44,691 nt of DNA from a virus. Positions within the stretch are counted from its first letter, which is position 1; each line of letters opens with the position of its first letter. Under the pieces are notes generated by a model that saw only the letters and a program-made list of their open reading frames with translations, made no database searches and had not been told where the DNA came from. The stretch lies in IMG/VR virus record IMGVR_UViG_3300044712_000455, positions 1 through 44,691 of that record; one strand, given 5' to 3'. Shown here piece by piece: positions 1 to 7,153 of the stretch. The position numbers and the translations under genes were made by a program.

Positions 1-127
1 TATCAATGGTTGTAGATAGCACCAGTCCGCCATAATTTAAAAAATACTCCCTAAAATCAGTATTTCCTCCTAAAAAGGATAGTCTAAGTGGTGTTTGAGA
101 GATAATCATAGTCGTTTTCTTAAATTT
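1..127. repeat. Left copy of 127-bp terminal direct repeat (circular junction)
   Basis: Bases 1-127 are identical to bases 44565-44691. The repeat sits inside coding sequence: it holds the 3' end of the nucleotidyltransferase gene (stop at 106) and the first 36 codons of the kinase gene (start codon at 107-109, minus strand), duplicated from the right end. A 127-base exact overlap is what a de Bruijn assembler run at k=127 leaves on a circular contig. I therefore read it as an assembly overlap and not as a biological terminal repeat. The unique circle is about 44,564 bp. Confidence 0.93.
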
Positions 128-492
128 GTAGATGAATAGTCATGTCTGCGATGCAAATACATTATAGTAACCGCATCTTTAGCGGTAATATTGTCTTTAC
201 CAATATATTCTTCTCCTAAAAAACGAAGATCAATATCAAAATTTTCTAAAATTACCCTTAGATCCTCTTCTGTCTCATATGGGATTATCTGATTTACATA
301 CTGGCACGCCTGAAGCCTTGTATATCTTTCAAAGACTGTCTCTATTGGCCTGTTTTTACCCTTTCTTTCTTTACTAGGATCTACATGTAGGCCAACTATT
401 AAATAGTCGCAATTATTACTGGCTTCTTTTAACATCAATATATGACCCGGATGGAGGAGATCAAAAGCAGAAGCTACAAATCCTTTTATCAT
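106..492 (-). CDS. HIGH-type nucleotidyltransferase (cytidylyltransferase-like) for sugar activation
   Basis: A 128-residue protein. The nucleotide-binding HxGH motif is HPGH at residues 14-17 and follows the usual FDLLH strand. The C-terminus SSTNLRKRL matches the terminal helix of the TagD/GCT and HldE C-terminal families, which join an NTP to a phosphorylated polyol or heptose-1-phosphate. Its start overlaps the stop of the glycosyltransferase upstream (ATGA), and the kinase gene follows with another ATGA across the junction. With the kinase and isomerase this would complete an NDP-heptose-type pathway. The nucleotide used (ADP, CDP or GDP) and the sugar cannot be read from the sequence. 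Confidence 0.85.
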   Translation of the reverse strand: MIKGFVASAFDLLHPGHILMLKEASNNCDYLIVGLHVDPSKERKGKNRPIETVFERYTRLQACQYVNQIIPYETEEDLRVILENFDIDLRFLGEEYIGKDNITAKDAVTIMYLHRRHDYSSTNLRKRL

Positions 493-1307
493 TTGTCTAG
501 TTGTCTATATAACTCGGCTATCTTTGATATGTGATATCGTTCAGATTTCTCGATACACGTCTTTGATATTTGACTATATAGATCCTGATCGCTTCTTAAC
601 TTGTCTAAGGCATCAAAAAACTCGTTAACTGTGTTTACTGGCATATAACAGCCATCCATCTCCTTAAATGCTGGCTCATCTTTAGCTATAGTTGGAATAC
701 CAAAAGAGGAAGCGTTAACAATCTTAAATGGATTTGTAAGTGGAGCAATAAACGGCCTCCATACAAGCATTGCGTCCATCTTTAAGTAAAAGTCCACAAC
801 AGCCATCCTTGGATAAAACATGGAGTATTCAATCAACTCTAAACCTCTATTTTTAATTCCTGTCCTAATTTCGTCTGGAATATGCTGAAATGCGTCCATC
901 GAGCCAATTACGCCAATTTTTTTAAACCCTGTTCTGTTTCTTCTTCTTCTTTCAAAGTTACAGTGATGGTGAGGAATGTTTACAATCTCGTTTTCAACAT
1001 AATTGCGCACGTTTATCTCGTCCAAATCAGAAAATACAATGCCGGGAATTTCTGGATGTTTTCTAAGCAGGTGAATTAATTCAAACCCGTCTACGATATC
1101 TAGGTAAGACTTTCTGCCCTCAAACTTAAAATCCCAATCTATCTTCACATTAGGCTTTATATAAATGCACACATCGTTTTCATAGCCACTTTCCGGATTA
1201 AGTCTTGCATCGTGCATATAAGCTGCTAATTGCTCCCCACGAATGGTAGTAGACAACCTCTGCAGGTGTCTCATCATGTATGGCGGTTTACCAAAAAGAG
1301 ATATCAT
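489..1307 (-). CDS. GT-B-type glycosyltransferase
   Basis: A 272-residue protein. The C-terminal half carries NPFKIVNASSFGIPTIA (about residues 193-209), the pattern of a GT4-like donor-binding site in which a small-residue helix is followed by G.P.IA. The N-terminal half is shorter than in most GT-B enzymes, so the acceptor domain is reduced or divergent. It overlaps both neighbours by four bases (ATGA) inside the glycan operon. Role inferred from fold and context: transfer of a sugar onto a phage glycan. Donor and acceptor are unknown. Confidence 0.65.
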   Translation of the reverse strand: MISLFGKPPYMMRHLQRLSTTIRGEQLAAYMHDARLNPESGYENDVCIYIKPNVKIDWDFKFEGRKSYLDIVDGFELIHLLRKHPEIPGIVFSDLDEINVRNYVENEIVNIPHHHCNFERRRRNRTGFKKIGVIGSMDAFQHIPDEIRTGIKNRGLELIEYSMFYPRMAVVDFYLKMDAMLVWRPFIAPLTNPFKIVNASSFGIPTIAKDEPAFKEMDGCYMPVNTVNEFFDALDKLRSDQDLYSQISKTCIEKSERYHISKIAELYRQLDK

Positions 1308-1846
1308 ATTTTTCCTTGTTTAATTTCTTCAACTATATCTACAATCCTCATATTCCTTCCGGTTATATTCATTTCACAATTCCTATCTGTTGGAATTAAA
1401 CTTGTCCAGTACAAAAACTCATCTCTTTCAAGTAAGTGTCTTTGCTGATCATAAATTGGAAAATCCTCACCCTTTGACAATCTTTCTCTAATAAAAGGTA
1501 CTAATTGATTAGGGTTTTGACCCCAAGATATATTTCCAATCCTAACTATTGTCCAACCAAAGAAATTATTCCTTACAAGATCCTCCATTTCCATCTTGTG
1601 TTTAGAATACCTTGTATCAGGCTCAAAAAAGGTACAAAGCGAACTAAAATAAACTATGTGGCGGTCTATTGGCTGAGACAAAAGCAAAGCTCGTTCTCTA
1701 TCGTACTCTGATTCTCTAATTTCCCTTGAATTGGCTACACCACTAGCAAAATATAGAAGGTCTGTTGGAGGGAGGTCATGTAGCGCCTCTGCAATTGCTC
1801 CATGACCTATTATTTCATTTTCAAATATTTGTACTTTTTCTTTCAT
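1304..1846 (-). CDS. Short NAD-dependent epimerase/SDR-like protein
   Basis: A 180-residue protein. I chose ATG at 1846 because it overlaps the upstream stop as ATGA; a TTG at 1864 is also in frame. The N-terminus has a degenerate Rossmann glycine pattern (GHGAIAEAL), and YSKHK in the middle fits the SDR YxxxK catalytic pair after a Ser-Ser strand end (YFSS). The protein is far shorter than the usual 300 residues of extended SDRs and lacks most of the substrate domain. It may be a minimal sugar epimerase/reductase or a reductase-like protein without full activity. It lies between methyltransferase and glycosyltransferase genes. Confidence 0.6.
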   Translation of the reverse strand: MKEKVQIFENEIIGHGAIAEALHDLPPTDLLYFASGVANSREIRESEYDRERALLLSQPIDRHIVYFSSLCTFFEPDTRYSKHKMEMEDLVRNNFFGWTIVRIGNISWGQNPNQLVPFIRERLSKGEDFPIYDQQRHLLERDEFLYWTSLIPTDRNCEMNITGRNMRIVDIVEEIKQGKI

Positions 1847-2472
1847 GGCTTTACAAACATCCAACCGGGATTATCCCTACCAAAAGTAGGATCAGGAATG
1901 TCGTTTGTTAAAACAAAAAACGGATTGATATTAAATGCCTCCACATATGCGTCTACCACTGGCTTTACATGAACGGCATGACGTTTGCCCTGTGGATAGG
2001 CTCTGTGTTTGTAATCATGTCCAAACACTATTCCTCCGGGTTTAACCTTTTTTGTCCACTCATATACATCCTGTGCCACGTTTTTAAAGTCATGTGCTGC
2101 GTCTATGTAAACAAAGTCTATTGAATTATCTTCTAAGTGCTTAACTACGTTCATGCTGTAGTCTTTATAGATATTTTTTGGCCTACTTTGTAGTCTAACT
2201 GTAGCTTGCTGATATACGCTATCTAAGTCTGCGTATTCTTGATATCCATCGTAATGCGTCCAAGCATCTACTAAGTAAAGAAATAGGTCTGGTACGTTGT
2301 TGAACAAGACCTCTGCGTGAAGTCCTTCTGCTACTCCAACCTCTACTCCTTTTTTAAAACCAAGCTCTCCAAGCGTTTGTGCCATGATTGTCCTGTTAAT
2401 TCCAGTTAAAAAGATGGAAGAATCATTAATTACCGGATTAAACTTATTTAAAATGTGTTGTATTGTGTCCAT
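1843..2472 (-). CDS. Class I SAM-dependent methyltransferase (paralogue 1)
   Basis: A 209-residue protein with the Methyltransf_24-type layout: motif I region KGVEVGVAEG (about 42-51), an acidic strand end YLVDAW, and DFVYIDAAHDF (about 119-129), where the YIDaxHxy signature is typical of O-methyltransferases of this group. It is a tandem paralogue of the next gene upstream (2472-3119), with similar N-termini, the same VYIDA.HDF signature, PGGIV.GHDY and a C-terminal W.W/W.FVK. Probable role: O-methylation of sugar residues in the phage glycan. Substrate is unknown. Confidence 0.8.
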   Translation of the reverse strand: MDTIQHILNKFNPVINDSSIFLTGINRTIMAQTLGELGFKKGVEVGVAEGLHAEVLFNNVPDLFLYLVDAWTHYDGYQEYADLDSVYQQATVRLQSRPKNIYKDYSMNVVKHLEDNSIDFVYIDAAHDFKNVAQDVYEWTKKVKPGGIVFGHDYKHRAYPQGKRHAVHVKPVVDAYVEAFNINPFFVLTNDIPDPTFGRDNPGWMFVKP

Positions 2473-3119
2473 TAGTTTTTAACCCACATCCAGCTTCGAT
2501 ATCTGTCTCTAGTTTCTCCTTTTATCTGCTCAAACCTACCAATTATGAATAGTGGAATCATGCGATAACACCTAGCGTATGCATCCAAGGCTCTTTTAAC
2601 ATGATTGTGCTTTTTATATGAAAACAGGGCGTAATCATGCCCTGCAACAATCCCGCCCGGTCTTACTTTCTTGCTCCATTGGTGAAGATCGTTTATAAAG
2701 TTAGGAAAGTCGTGATTTGCGTCAATGTATACAAAATCTAAGGAATTATCTTCAAAATCTACTAGTGCATTTAAAGAAGGCTTTCTAATAATCGTTGCAT
2801 TATATGGCGCAAGCCTTTTGACTGTCTCTTCATATCTTTTGTCATACTTTTGCTGTTCTAAATCAATTCCATCAATCCCCGGCTCATATGCAAACGTACT
2901 CCAAGGATCAACACAATATAATTTAAGCTCTGGATTTGCTTTACAAAGCACTTCTGAGTAAATGCCAAGCTCAACTCCTATTTCAGCTCCCTTAGTAAAC
3001 CCTAGTTCTTTAAACAAAGTAGCCAAGTCGTTTCTACCCATATTTGGAATATCAACAATATATTGTCTATCAATATTAATTTTGTACTTGTTTAATATGT
3101 ATTCTAAGGCGTTTACCAT
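2472..3119 (-). CDS. Class I SAM-dependent methyltransferase (paralogue 2)
   Basis: A 215-residue protein. Motif I is KGAEIGVELG, the acidic strand end is YCVDPW, and DFVYIDANHDF is followed by PGGIVAGHDY. These are the same landmarks as in the gene at 1843-2472, so the pair arose by duplication. The stop shares one base with the next gene's start. Within the glycan operon the likely substrate is a saccharide hydroxyl; two copies suggest two positions or two sugars. Methylation of small molecules unrelated to glycans cannot be excluded. Confidence 0.8.
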   Translation of the reverse strand: MVNALEYILNKYKINIDRQYIVDIPNMGRNDLATLFKELGFTKGAEIGVELGIYSEVLCKANPELKLYCVDPWSTFAYEPGIDGIDLEQQKYDKRYEETVKRLAPYNATIIRKPSLNALVDFEDNSLDFVYIDANHDFPNFINDLHQWSKKVRPGGIVAGHDYALFSYKKHNHVKRALDAYARCYRMIPLFIIGRFEQIKGETRDRYRSWMWVKN

Positions 3120-3637
3120 AGGTTACTTAAATCTATAAAGTTAGAGAGTACTGTTGCGTGCCTTCTGTCTTTATCCCATACCTTTTTGTACTTAAAATGA
3201 GGAAATAGTTGGTCATAATGATATCCCCTAAACTGTGCGCCTCCATTTTCGTTTGAATCATGGATAATGACGTATTTAGCTAGATCTTTTACTCGGATAG
3301 CCTCTTCTTTTCGTCTTTCGTCTGGTGTGTGGTCTACAAGCACTACATCCCAAGGCTTTTCTATCGGCGCTTTAGACCAATCCTCCACATAGATAAATTC
3401 ATGCATGGGGCTTCTATAGAAATGATTATAGAAGTCTGAGTCTGCAAAGCGTCTAATCCATCCACGATCATTGTCAATTGAGACTAATTTACGATTATCC
3501 AATTGGCACTTATAGTGAAGGTATGGGGTACTAAAGTATCCAGTACCAAGTTCCAGTACATCACCAGTAGTTAACTCCACACACCTAATTAAAGGGGCTA
3601 GATGTGTACCATAATTGCCGGATATATTTTTACTCAT
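3113..3637 (-). CDS. Rossmann-fold methyltransferase-like protein
   Basis: A 174-residue protein. It has a glycine-rich motif I-like strand-turn (GDVLELGTGYFST, about 25-37), an acidic residue at the next strand end (LVSIDND, about 51-57) and DVVLVDHTPDERR (about 97-109). These are the landmarks of a class I SAM methyltransferase. It is not closely similar to the two tandem paralogues downstream. It overlaps both neighbours by 7-8 bases. Probably the third methyltransferase of the glycan operon; specificity unknown. Confidence 0.65.
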   Translation of the reverse strand: MSKNISGNYGTHLAPLIRCVELTTGDVLELGTGYFSTPYLHYKCQLDNRKLVSIDNDRGWIRRFADSDFYNHFYRSPMHEFIYVEDWSKAPIEKPWDVVLVDHTPDERRKEEAIRVKDLAKYVIIHDSNENGGAQFRGYHYDQLFPHFKYKKVWDKDRRHATVLSNFIDLSNLW

Positions 3638-4514
3638 TGTTATAATTATGAACCAATTCTCTCCAATTTTCAGGCCATGTTGGCATAGGCATAAATTTCT
3701 CTACAAATTGCTCAAAGCTCATTACCTTTTTAGGCCATGTATCATCCCACTTATTGCCTACAAAAAAGTCTGCTGCAATTTTATATGACCTGTCCTCCTG
3801 TACTTTATCCATGTGATATCCACGTTTATTCCCCTGTTGATGTAAGTGCGCATACCAAGTGTTTTTATTTACCATCACTTTTCCTCCTGCCATCCAATTT
3901 TTCATAGCTAGCCATATCGGCTCTTGTGCATGGCCGTAAGGATCAATATTTGGAAATCCCCCTAATTCAAAATAGCGGTCTTTGGTCATAAACCATCCCG
4001 ATCCATGAATTTGAGGCGTTTCGTCTATCTGTAAGGGCAAGTTAGCTTGTGTCTTTTCCTTCCAGTGTCCGCCTGCTTTAAATCTAAATCCTTTTGGATC
4101 AGTAAACGGGCAACATAAATAGAAGTAGTCGTAAAACTCCTCCTGTCCATCTCTTTCTTGTATACTCCAATCGTCTTTAATAATCTTGAATCTTGGCATT
4201 ACTATCCAATCATCTTGCATCTCGTCTTTAAGTATTTCGTCAAAGCCTACGCCGAATCTACAATGAGCATCAGATTTATAAATATATTTTCCAGTAGCCA
4301 TTGCAGCCATAGCGTTTATGTTGGTTTTAATTCCTACAACAGAAGGAAAATGTATTGTCTTAACTAATTCACCAAAATCATAATAAGAAGGACCATCAAA
4401 TCCAATTATTACTTCAAACTCACCCTTGGCACTATCCCAAATACTATTAATAGTTCTAGTTAGGTTTTCTTCTGTTTCGCCTCTAGCTGGAATCAATATG
4501 CTTACTTTGTCCAT
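3630..4514 (-). CDS. GT-A glycosyltransferase with mucin-type GalNAc-transferase-like motifs
   Basis: A 294-residue protein. I place the start at ATG 4514, preceded by an AGGAGA ribosome site, although the frame is open further upstream to 4589. The N-terminus VSILIPARGET is a GT2/GT27-type donor strand. DAHC at residues 82-85 is the metal-binding DxH. A second conserved block reads AQEPIWLAMKNWMAGG and is followed by NKNTWYAHLH. In polypeptide GalNAc-transferases (GT27) the corresponding blocks are DxHC and WGGENxExSxRxWxCGG followed by a VGH. It overlaps the paralogous gene upstream by 13 bases. Acceptors are inferred to be the phage Ser-rich proteins; this is not proven. Confidence 0.85.
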   Translation of the reverse strand: MDKVSILIPARGETEENLTRTINSIWDSAKGEFEVIIGFDGPSYYDFGELVKTIHFPSVVGIKTNINAMAAMATGKYIYKSDAHCRFGVGFDEILKDEMQDDWIVMPRFKIIKDDWSIQERDGQEEFYDYFYLCCPFTDPKGFRFKAGGHWKEKTQANLPLQIDETPQIHGSGWFMTKDRYFELGGFPNIDPYGHAQEPIWLAMKNWMAGGKVMVNKNTWYAHLHQQGNKRGYHMDKVQEDRSYKIAADFFVGNKWDDTWPKKVMSFEQFVEKFMPMPTWPENWRELVHNYNNE

Positions 4515-5380
4515 CCCATCTCCTTTATTTGTTTTTCCCAATCTTTCGGCCAACTTGGCATATCTGGAAACTTCTCGTTTATAAACCATGCAAATTTATA
4601 AGTCATATTAGGCTCTCTATCATTCAGCCAATGTTCAGCAGACCAATTAGACGCTTCTACAGTACCACTTGGAAACTTATACATGCGTCCGTAAGTCTTC
4701 CCCTTGTGGAGATGTGCATACCATGTATTTTTGTTTACCTTTAAAGCTCCACCGGATAACCAAGTCTTAAACCCTATTTCCTGTGATTCTTGTGCAAATT
4801 GTCCATATCCTTCTTCTTTTAATCCTCCCAGTATATTTAAAAAGTAGTCACGGGTCATGAAGTAGCAAGATCCTTGCATGGATGGTGTGTCATCAATCAT
4901 GATATCCACCCTTTCTGGACGTTTCCAAGGCACTCCATGCATTCCATCATCGTGATCTTTGCCCTTTCTAGGGAAATCAATATACATGTAATCAATTGGA
5001 TACTTTGGATCTCCCTCGTTGCCTATTTTCCAATTCTCCGCATCAAGTGCGTATCTTCTGGGAATTTGTACCCAATTATCCTGATGAGCAGAAATTAATG
5101 CCCTGTCAAAGCCTTGCGCCACCATACAGTGATCATCAATCTTCATAATGTATTTGCCTTTAGCCATGTTTACACAAGTATTAATACCTTGTCTTAATCC
5201 TATTGGCTGTGGAGGATGGATGTAGTGAACTCTAGGATCTGTGGACAGTGGAGTTGGCCAATTTTCATCAACATTAACGATAATCTCTATCTCACTTTCT
5301 GCGTGCTTTAATATATCTTCTATCGTCTTTGCAGCAAAAGGGGAATTTCTGTTAGGAATAACAACACTTAATTCAACCAT
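4502..5380 (-). CDS. GT-A glycosyltransferase with mucin-type GalNAc-transferase-like motifs
   Basis: A 292-residue paralogue of the next gene. It opens with LSVVIPNRN. The metal motif DDHC is at residues 82-85, exactly where DAHC lies in the two relatives. The second block is QESQEIGFKTWLSGG, followed by NKNTWYAHLH. It starts next to the stop of the Tad2-like gene and overlaps the following transferase. Inferred role: attachment or extension of sugars on the Ser-rich virion proteins encoded nearby. The sugar donor could be the product of the kinase/isomerase/nucleotidyltransferase genes of the same operon. Confidence 0.85.
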   Translation of the reverse strand: MVELSVVIPNRNSPFAAKTIEDILKHAESEIEIIVNVDENWPTPLSTDPRVHYIHPPQPIGLRQGINTCVNMAKGKYIMKIDDHCMVAQGFDRALISAHQDNWVQIPRRYALDAENWKIGNEGDPKYPIDYMYIDFPRKGKDHDDGMHGVPWKRPERVDIMIDDTPSMQGSCYFMTRDYFLNILGGLKEEGYGQFAQESQEIGFKTWLSGGALKVNKNTWYAHLHKGKTYGRMYKFPSGTVEASNWSAEHWLNDREPNMTYKFAWFINEKFPDMPSWPKDWEKQIKEMGWTK

Positions 5381-5623
5381 TTAGTTTAATTCGGTTACTA
5401 CTATCCAATCTTGGCCTTCCATATCTCCATCGTTAATCGCCCAAGTATGCATTTCACCCTTGATAAAGATAGACAAAAATCCATCTTTAAGTACGCAATA
5501 ATCATTATTACCCCATGAAATCCTAGCGACTCTTTTTCCAGCCTGTATTGCTTTCAAAGCGTCAAAAAAACTCATTGTCATAGCTACTTCTGGATTTTCC
5601 GGAACTGGTGTTAGTGTGTCCAT
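5381..5623 (-). CDS. DUF2829/Tad2-like protein (putative anti-Thoeris)
   Basis: An 80-residue protein. After a 16-residue leader it follows the DUF2829 pattern closely: SFFDALKAIQAGKRVARISW, then YCVLKDGFLSIF, a W in the centre, and a closing DMEGQDWIVV. DUF2829 includes Tad2, a phage protein that sequesters the cyclic ADP-ribose-type signal of Thoeris defence; some relatives also bind CBASS signals. The start is supported by a strong AGGAGG site nine bases upstream and a TAATG junction with the ribbon-helix-helix gene. Family assignment is fairly secure. Activity against a particular defence is inference, since many DUF2829 members are untested. Confidence 0.75.
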   Translation of the reverse strand: MDTLTPVPENPEVAMTMSFFDALKAIQAGKRVARISWGNNDYCVLKDGFLSIFIKGEMHTWAINDGDMEGQDWIVVTELN

Positions 5624-5784
5624 TACTTAGCCCTCCTTTCCGATTTAGAAGCACTTACTTTGTTTATAGTTAGCTTCTCTATGTACTCATCAATGGCTCT
5701 ACGCATGTTTTCACTAAAAGTACCGGGAAGAGATTTTAGGAATTTGATTTGGAGCTTGGTTAAGTATACGTTTACTCGTTGCAT
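5623..5784 (-). CDS. Small ribbon-helix-helix (CopG/Arc-like) DNA-binding protein
   Basis: A 53-residue protein. The N-terminus MQRVNVYLTKLQIKFL gives the expected beta strand (RVNVYL) and first helix. A second helix follows (SENMRRAIDEYIEKL), and the tail is basic. It sits directly behind a TATAAT promoter, with ATG six bases after the -10 box, and its stop overlaps the start of the Tad2-like gene by one base. A regulator in this position probably controls its own operon, as with small Arc/CopG repressors. DNA target is unknown. Confidence 0.7.
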   Translation of the reverse strand: MQRVNVYLTKLQIKFLKSLPGTFSENMRRAIDEYIEKLTINKVSASKSERRAK

Positions 5785-5790
5785 ACTTAC

Positions 5791-5818
5791 ATTATACAGA
5801 CGTTGTAGGGGAAATCAA
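5791..5818 (-). promoter_or_regulatory. Sigma-70-type promoter for the RHH/Tad2/glycan operon
   Basis: On the minus strand a -35 box TTGATT (5818-5813), a 16-base spacer and a perfect -10 TATAAT (5796-5791) are followed six bases later by ATG (5784). No ribosome site fits between, so the transcript would be leaderless or nearly so. This promoter could drive the RHH, Tad2-like, glycosyltransferase and methyltransferase genes downstream. Confidence 0.7.
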
Positions 5819-6141
5819 GAAGCGTTGGCGTAAATGACTGTTAAGTCAGCAGCAGTGCCAGCAGACAAGACAATATAAATGCCGTTATAAATAGGCAAGC
5901 CATATTCTATTCTGCCTGTTGTGTTTACAGTATCCAGCACTCCAATCTTATTCTCTACTCTTGCTCCAATTGTGGCATTGCTATCATAGATAGTGGCTAG
6001 ATTAGAAGAAGCTCCCTTGGTGTTTACCACAATTGCGACTAATACCAAATTTCTTCTTGGATTAGAAGGAAGTGGAATAATCGTTGTACCAAGAGTATTT
6101 ACGTTGTAGTACCTGTTGGCGGTAGCTTCTTTTGGATTCAT
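5815..6141 (-). CDS. Small beta-rich virion protein, hypothetical
   Basis: A 108-residue protein that I do not recognise as a named family. It alternates hydrophobic and polar residues with many Thr, Asn, Gly and Ala, as expected for an all-beta structural protein (for example TTIIPLPSNPRRNLVLVAIVV). It has no cysteine, signal peptide or membrane segment. It lies two bases after the Ser/Pro-rich head-type gene at 6144-7055 and downstream of the coat gene, so a head decoration or accessory role is the best contextual guess. The promoter of the next unit overlaps its stop codon. Confidence 0.6.
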   Translation of the reverse strand: MNPKEATANRYYNVNTLGTTIIPLPSNPRRNLVLVAIVVNTKGASSNLATIYDSNATIGARVENKIGVLDTVNTTGRIEYGLPIYNGIYIVLSAGTAADLTVIYANAS

Positions 6142-6143
6142 AG

Positions 6144-7055
6144 TTATGGGAATGAGATACTAGCGCTAGGTGACAATGATGCTGATGGGCTAGCTGATGC
6201 ACTAGGAGACATTGATGGACTAGATGATCTGGACATTGAGCTAGAAGGACTAGTTGATCCAGAAGGAGACTGTGAACGAGATGCTGATCTTGATGCAGAA
6301 CTAGATGGCGATCTGGATGCTGATGGCGATGTAGATGCGCTAGATGATCCAGATGGTGATAGAGATGCGCTGGCTGATGCTGATGCTGAGCTAGATGGCG
6401 ACAATGATCCAGACGGAGAAGCTGATCCAGATGGTGACAACGACCTAGATGCTGAACTAGATTGACTCAATGACCTAGATGCCGATGCAGAGCTAGAAGA
6501 AGATGGCGATAAAGAGGCTGATGGCGACAATGACCTTGATGCTGATGCAGAGGTAGAAGGCGAGCTACTGGCAGAACCAGATGCACTTCCAGATTGTGAT
6601 CTCGATGCAGAGGCCGATGGACTTCTGGACGCAGATGAGCTAGCAGAAACAGAGGCCGAGCTGGAAGGAGATAGCGATGGCGAGCTAGATGCAATTTCTG
6701 GATCTGGTAATTGCCATACTGCTGAGCTAGATGTTCCCACGTTTACATATGCGTTTCTGCCTAATTTGTTTAACAAAAAGAAAACAGCGCCCTGTTTAAA
6801 TCCTTCATAGCCTGTAGGTAAAGTATTGCCTTCTGCTTCTAGGATGTTGGCGGTAGTTTCTCTATTCCTTGGAGATTGAGCTGTTGAGATTCTGTCAGTA
6901 TCCCATCTTAAAATTCTATTTGTCCTATAAGGGGTTAGGGCTGTTAAAAAGTTAGTTTCTCCGGTAGTTCTTAGACCACTAGATTTAGCCTCGATTCGTG
7001 CGAGTTTATCTTGCGTCTCCCTTGGTAAATCATATTTAGTTTGAAATGTTGCCAT
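6144..7055 (-). CDS. Virion protein with C-terminal mucin-like Ser/Pro repeat tract
   Basis: A 303-residue protein. Residues 1-120 form an ordinary folded or helical domain starting MATFQTKYDLPRE and ending near VWQLPDPE. Residues 122-300 are a low-complexity tract in which nearly every second residue is serine, alternating with Pro, Ala, Leu, Arg, Gln or Gly. The gene lies directly after the coat gene, so this is probably a head fibre or decoration protein whose tail projects outward. The tract resembles mucin-type acceptors and lies beside the phage's own glycosyltransferases. Function is inferred from composition and position. Confidence 0.75.
   Translation of the reverse strand: MATFQTKYDLPRETQDKLARIEAKSSGLRTTGETNFLTALTPYRTNRILRWDTDRISTAQSPRNRETTANILEAEGNTLPTGYEGFKQGAVFFLLNKLGRNAYVNVGTSSSAVWQLPDPEIASSSPSLSPSSSASVSASSSASRSPSASASRSQSGSASGSASSSPSTSASASRSLSPSASLSPSSSSSASASRSLSQSSSASRSLSPSGSASPSGSLSPSSSASASASASLSPSGSSSASTSPSASRSPSSSASRSASRSQSPSGSTSPSSSMSRSSSPSMSPSASASPSASLSPSASISFP
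6147..6690 (-). repeat. Ser-X dipeptide repeat tract (head-type protein)
   Basis: A hexanucleotide-period stretch encoding alternating serine. It includes Arg, Gln and Gly at the variable positions more often than the large tract at 9.6-12.4 kb. Both TCN and AGY serine codons occur. Confidence 0.85.
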
Positions 7056-7066
7056 TGTCTTATATC

Positions 7067-7131
7067 AAAAAAGCCTACTTCTTAAAACCTATTGCTTTTT
7101 CTTTAGCTGTAGGCTTTAAGCTGTAGGCTTT
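7067..7131 (-). terminator. Terminator-like hairpin after coat gene, with duplicated 5' arm
   Basis: Reading the minus strand after the coat stop, AAAGCCTAC occurs twice (7131-7123 and 7117-7109). It is followed by the complementary GTAGGCTTT (7078-7070), which runs into three more Ts. Either copy can pair as a nine-base stem, with a loop of about 30 or 44 bases. This looks like an intrinsic terminator that could reduce transcription beyond the abundant coat mRNA. The long loop and double arm make its strength uncertain. Confidence 0.5.
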
Positions 7132-7153
7132 AATAGCTTATTAGTTATCTAGC

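Noticed and set aside
1-127. Biological direct terminal repeat of a linear virion genome
   Set aside because: It is exactly 127 bases, inside coding sequence, and restores operon continuity when closed. A k-mer overlap is the simpler explanation.
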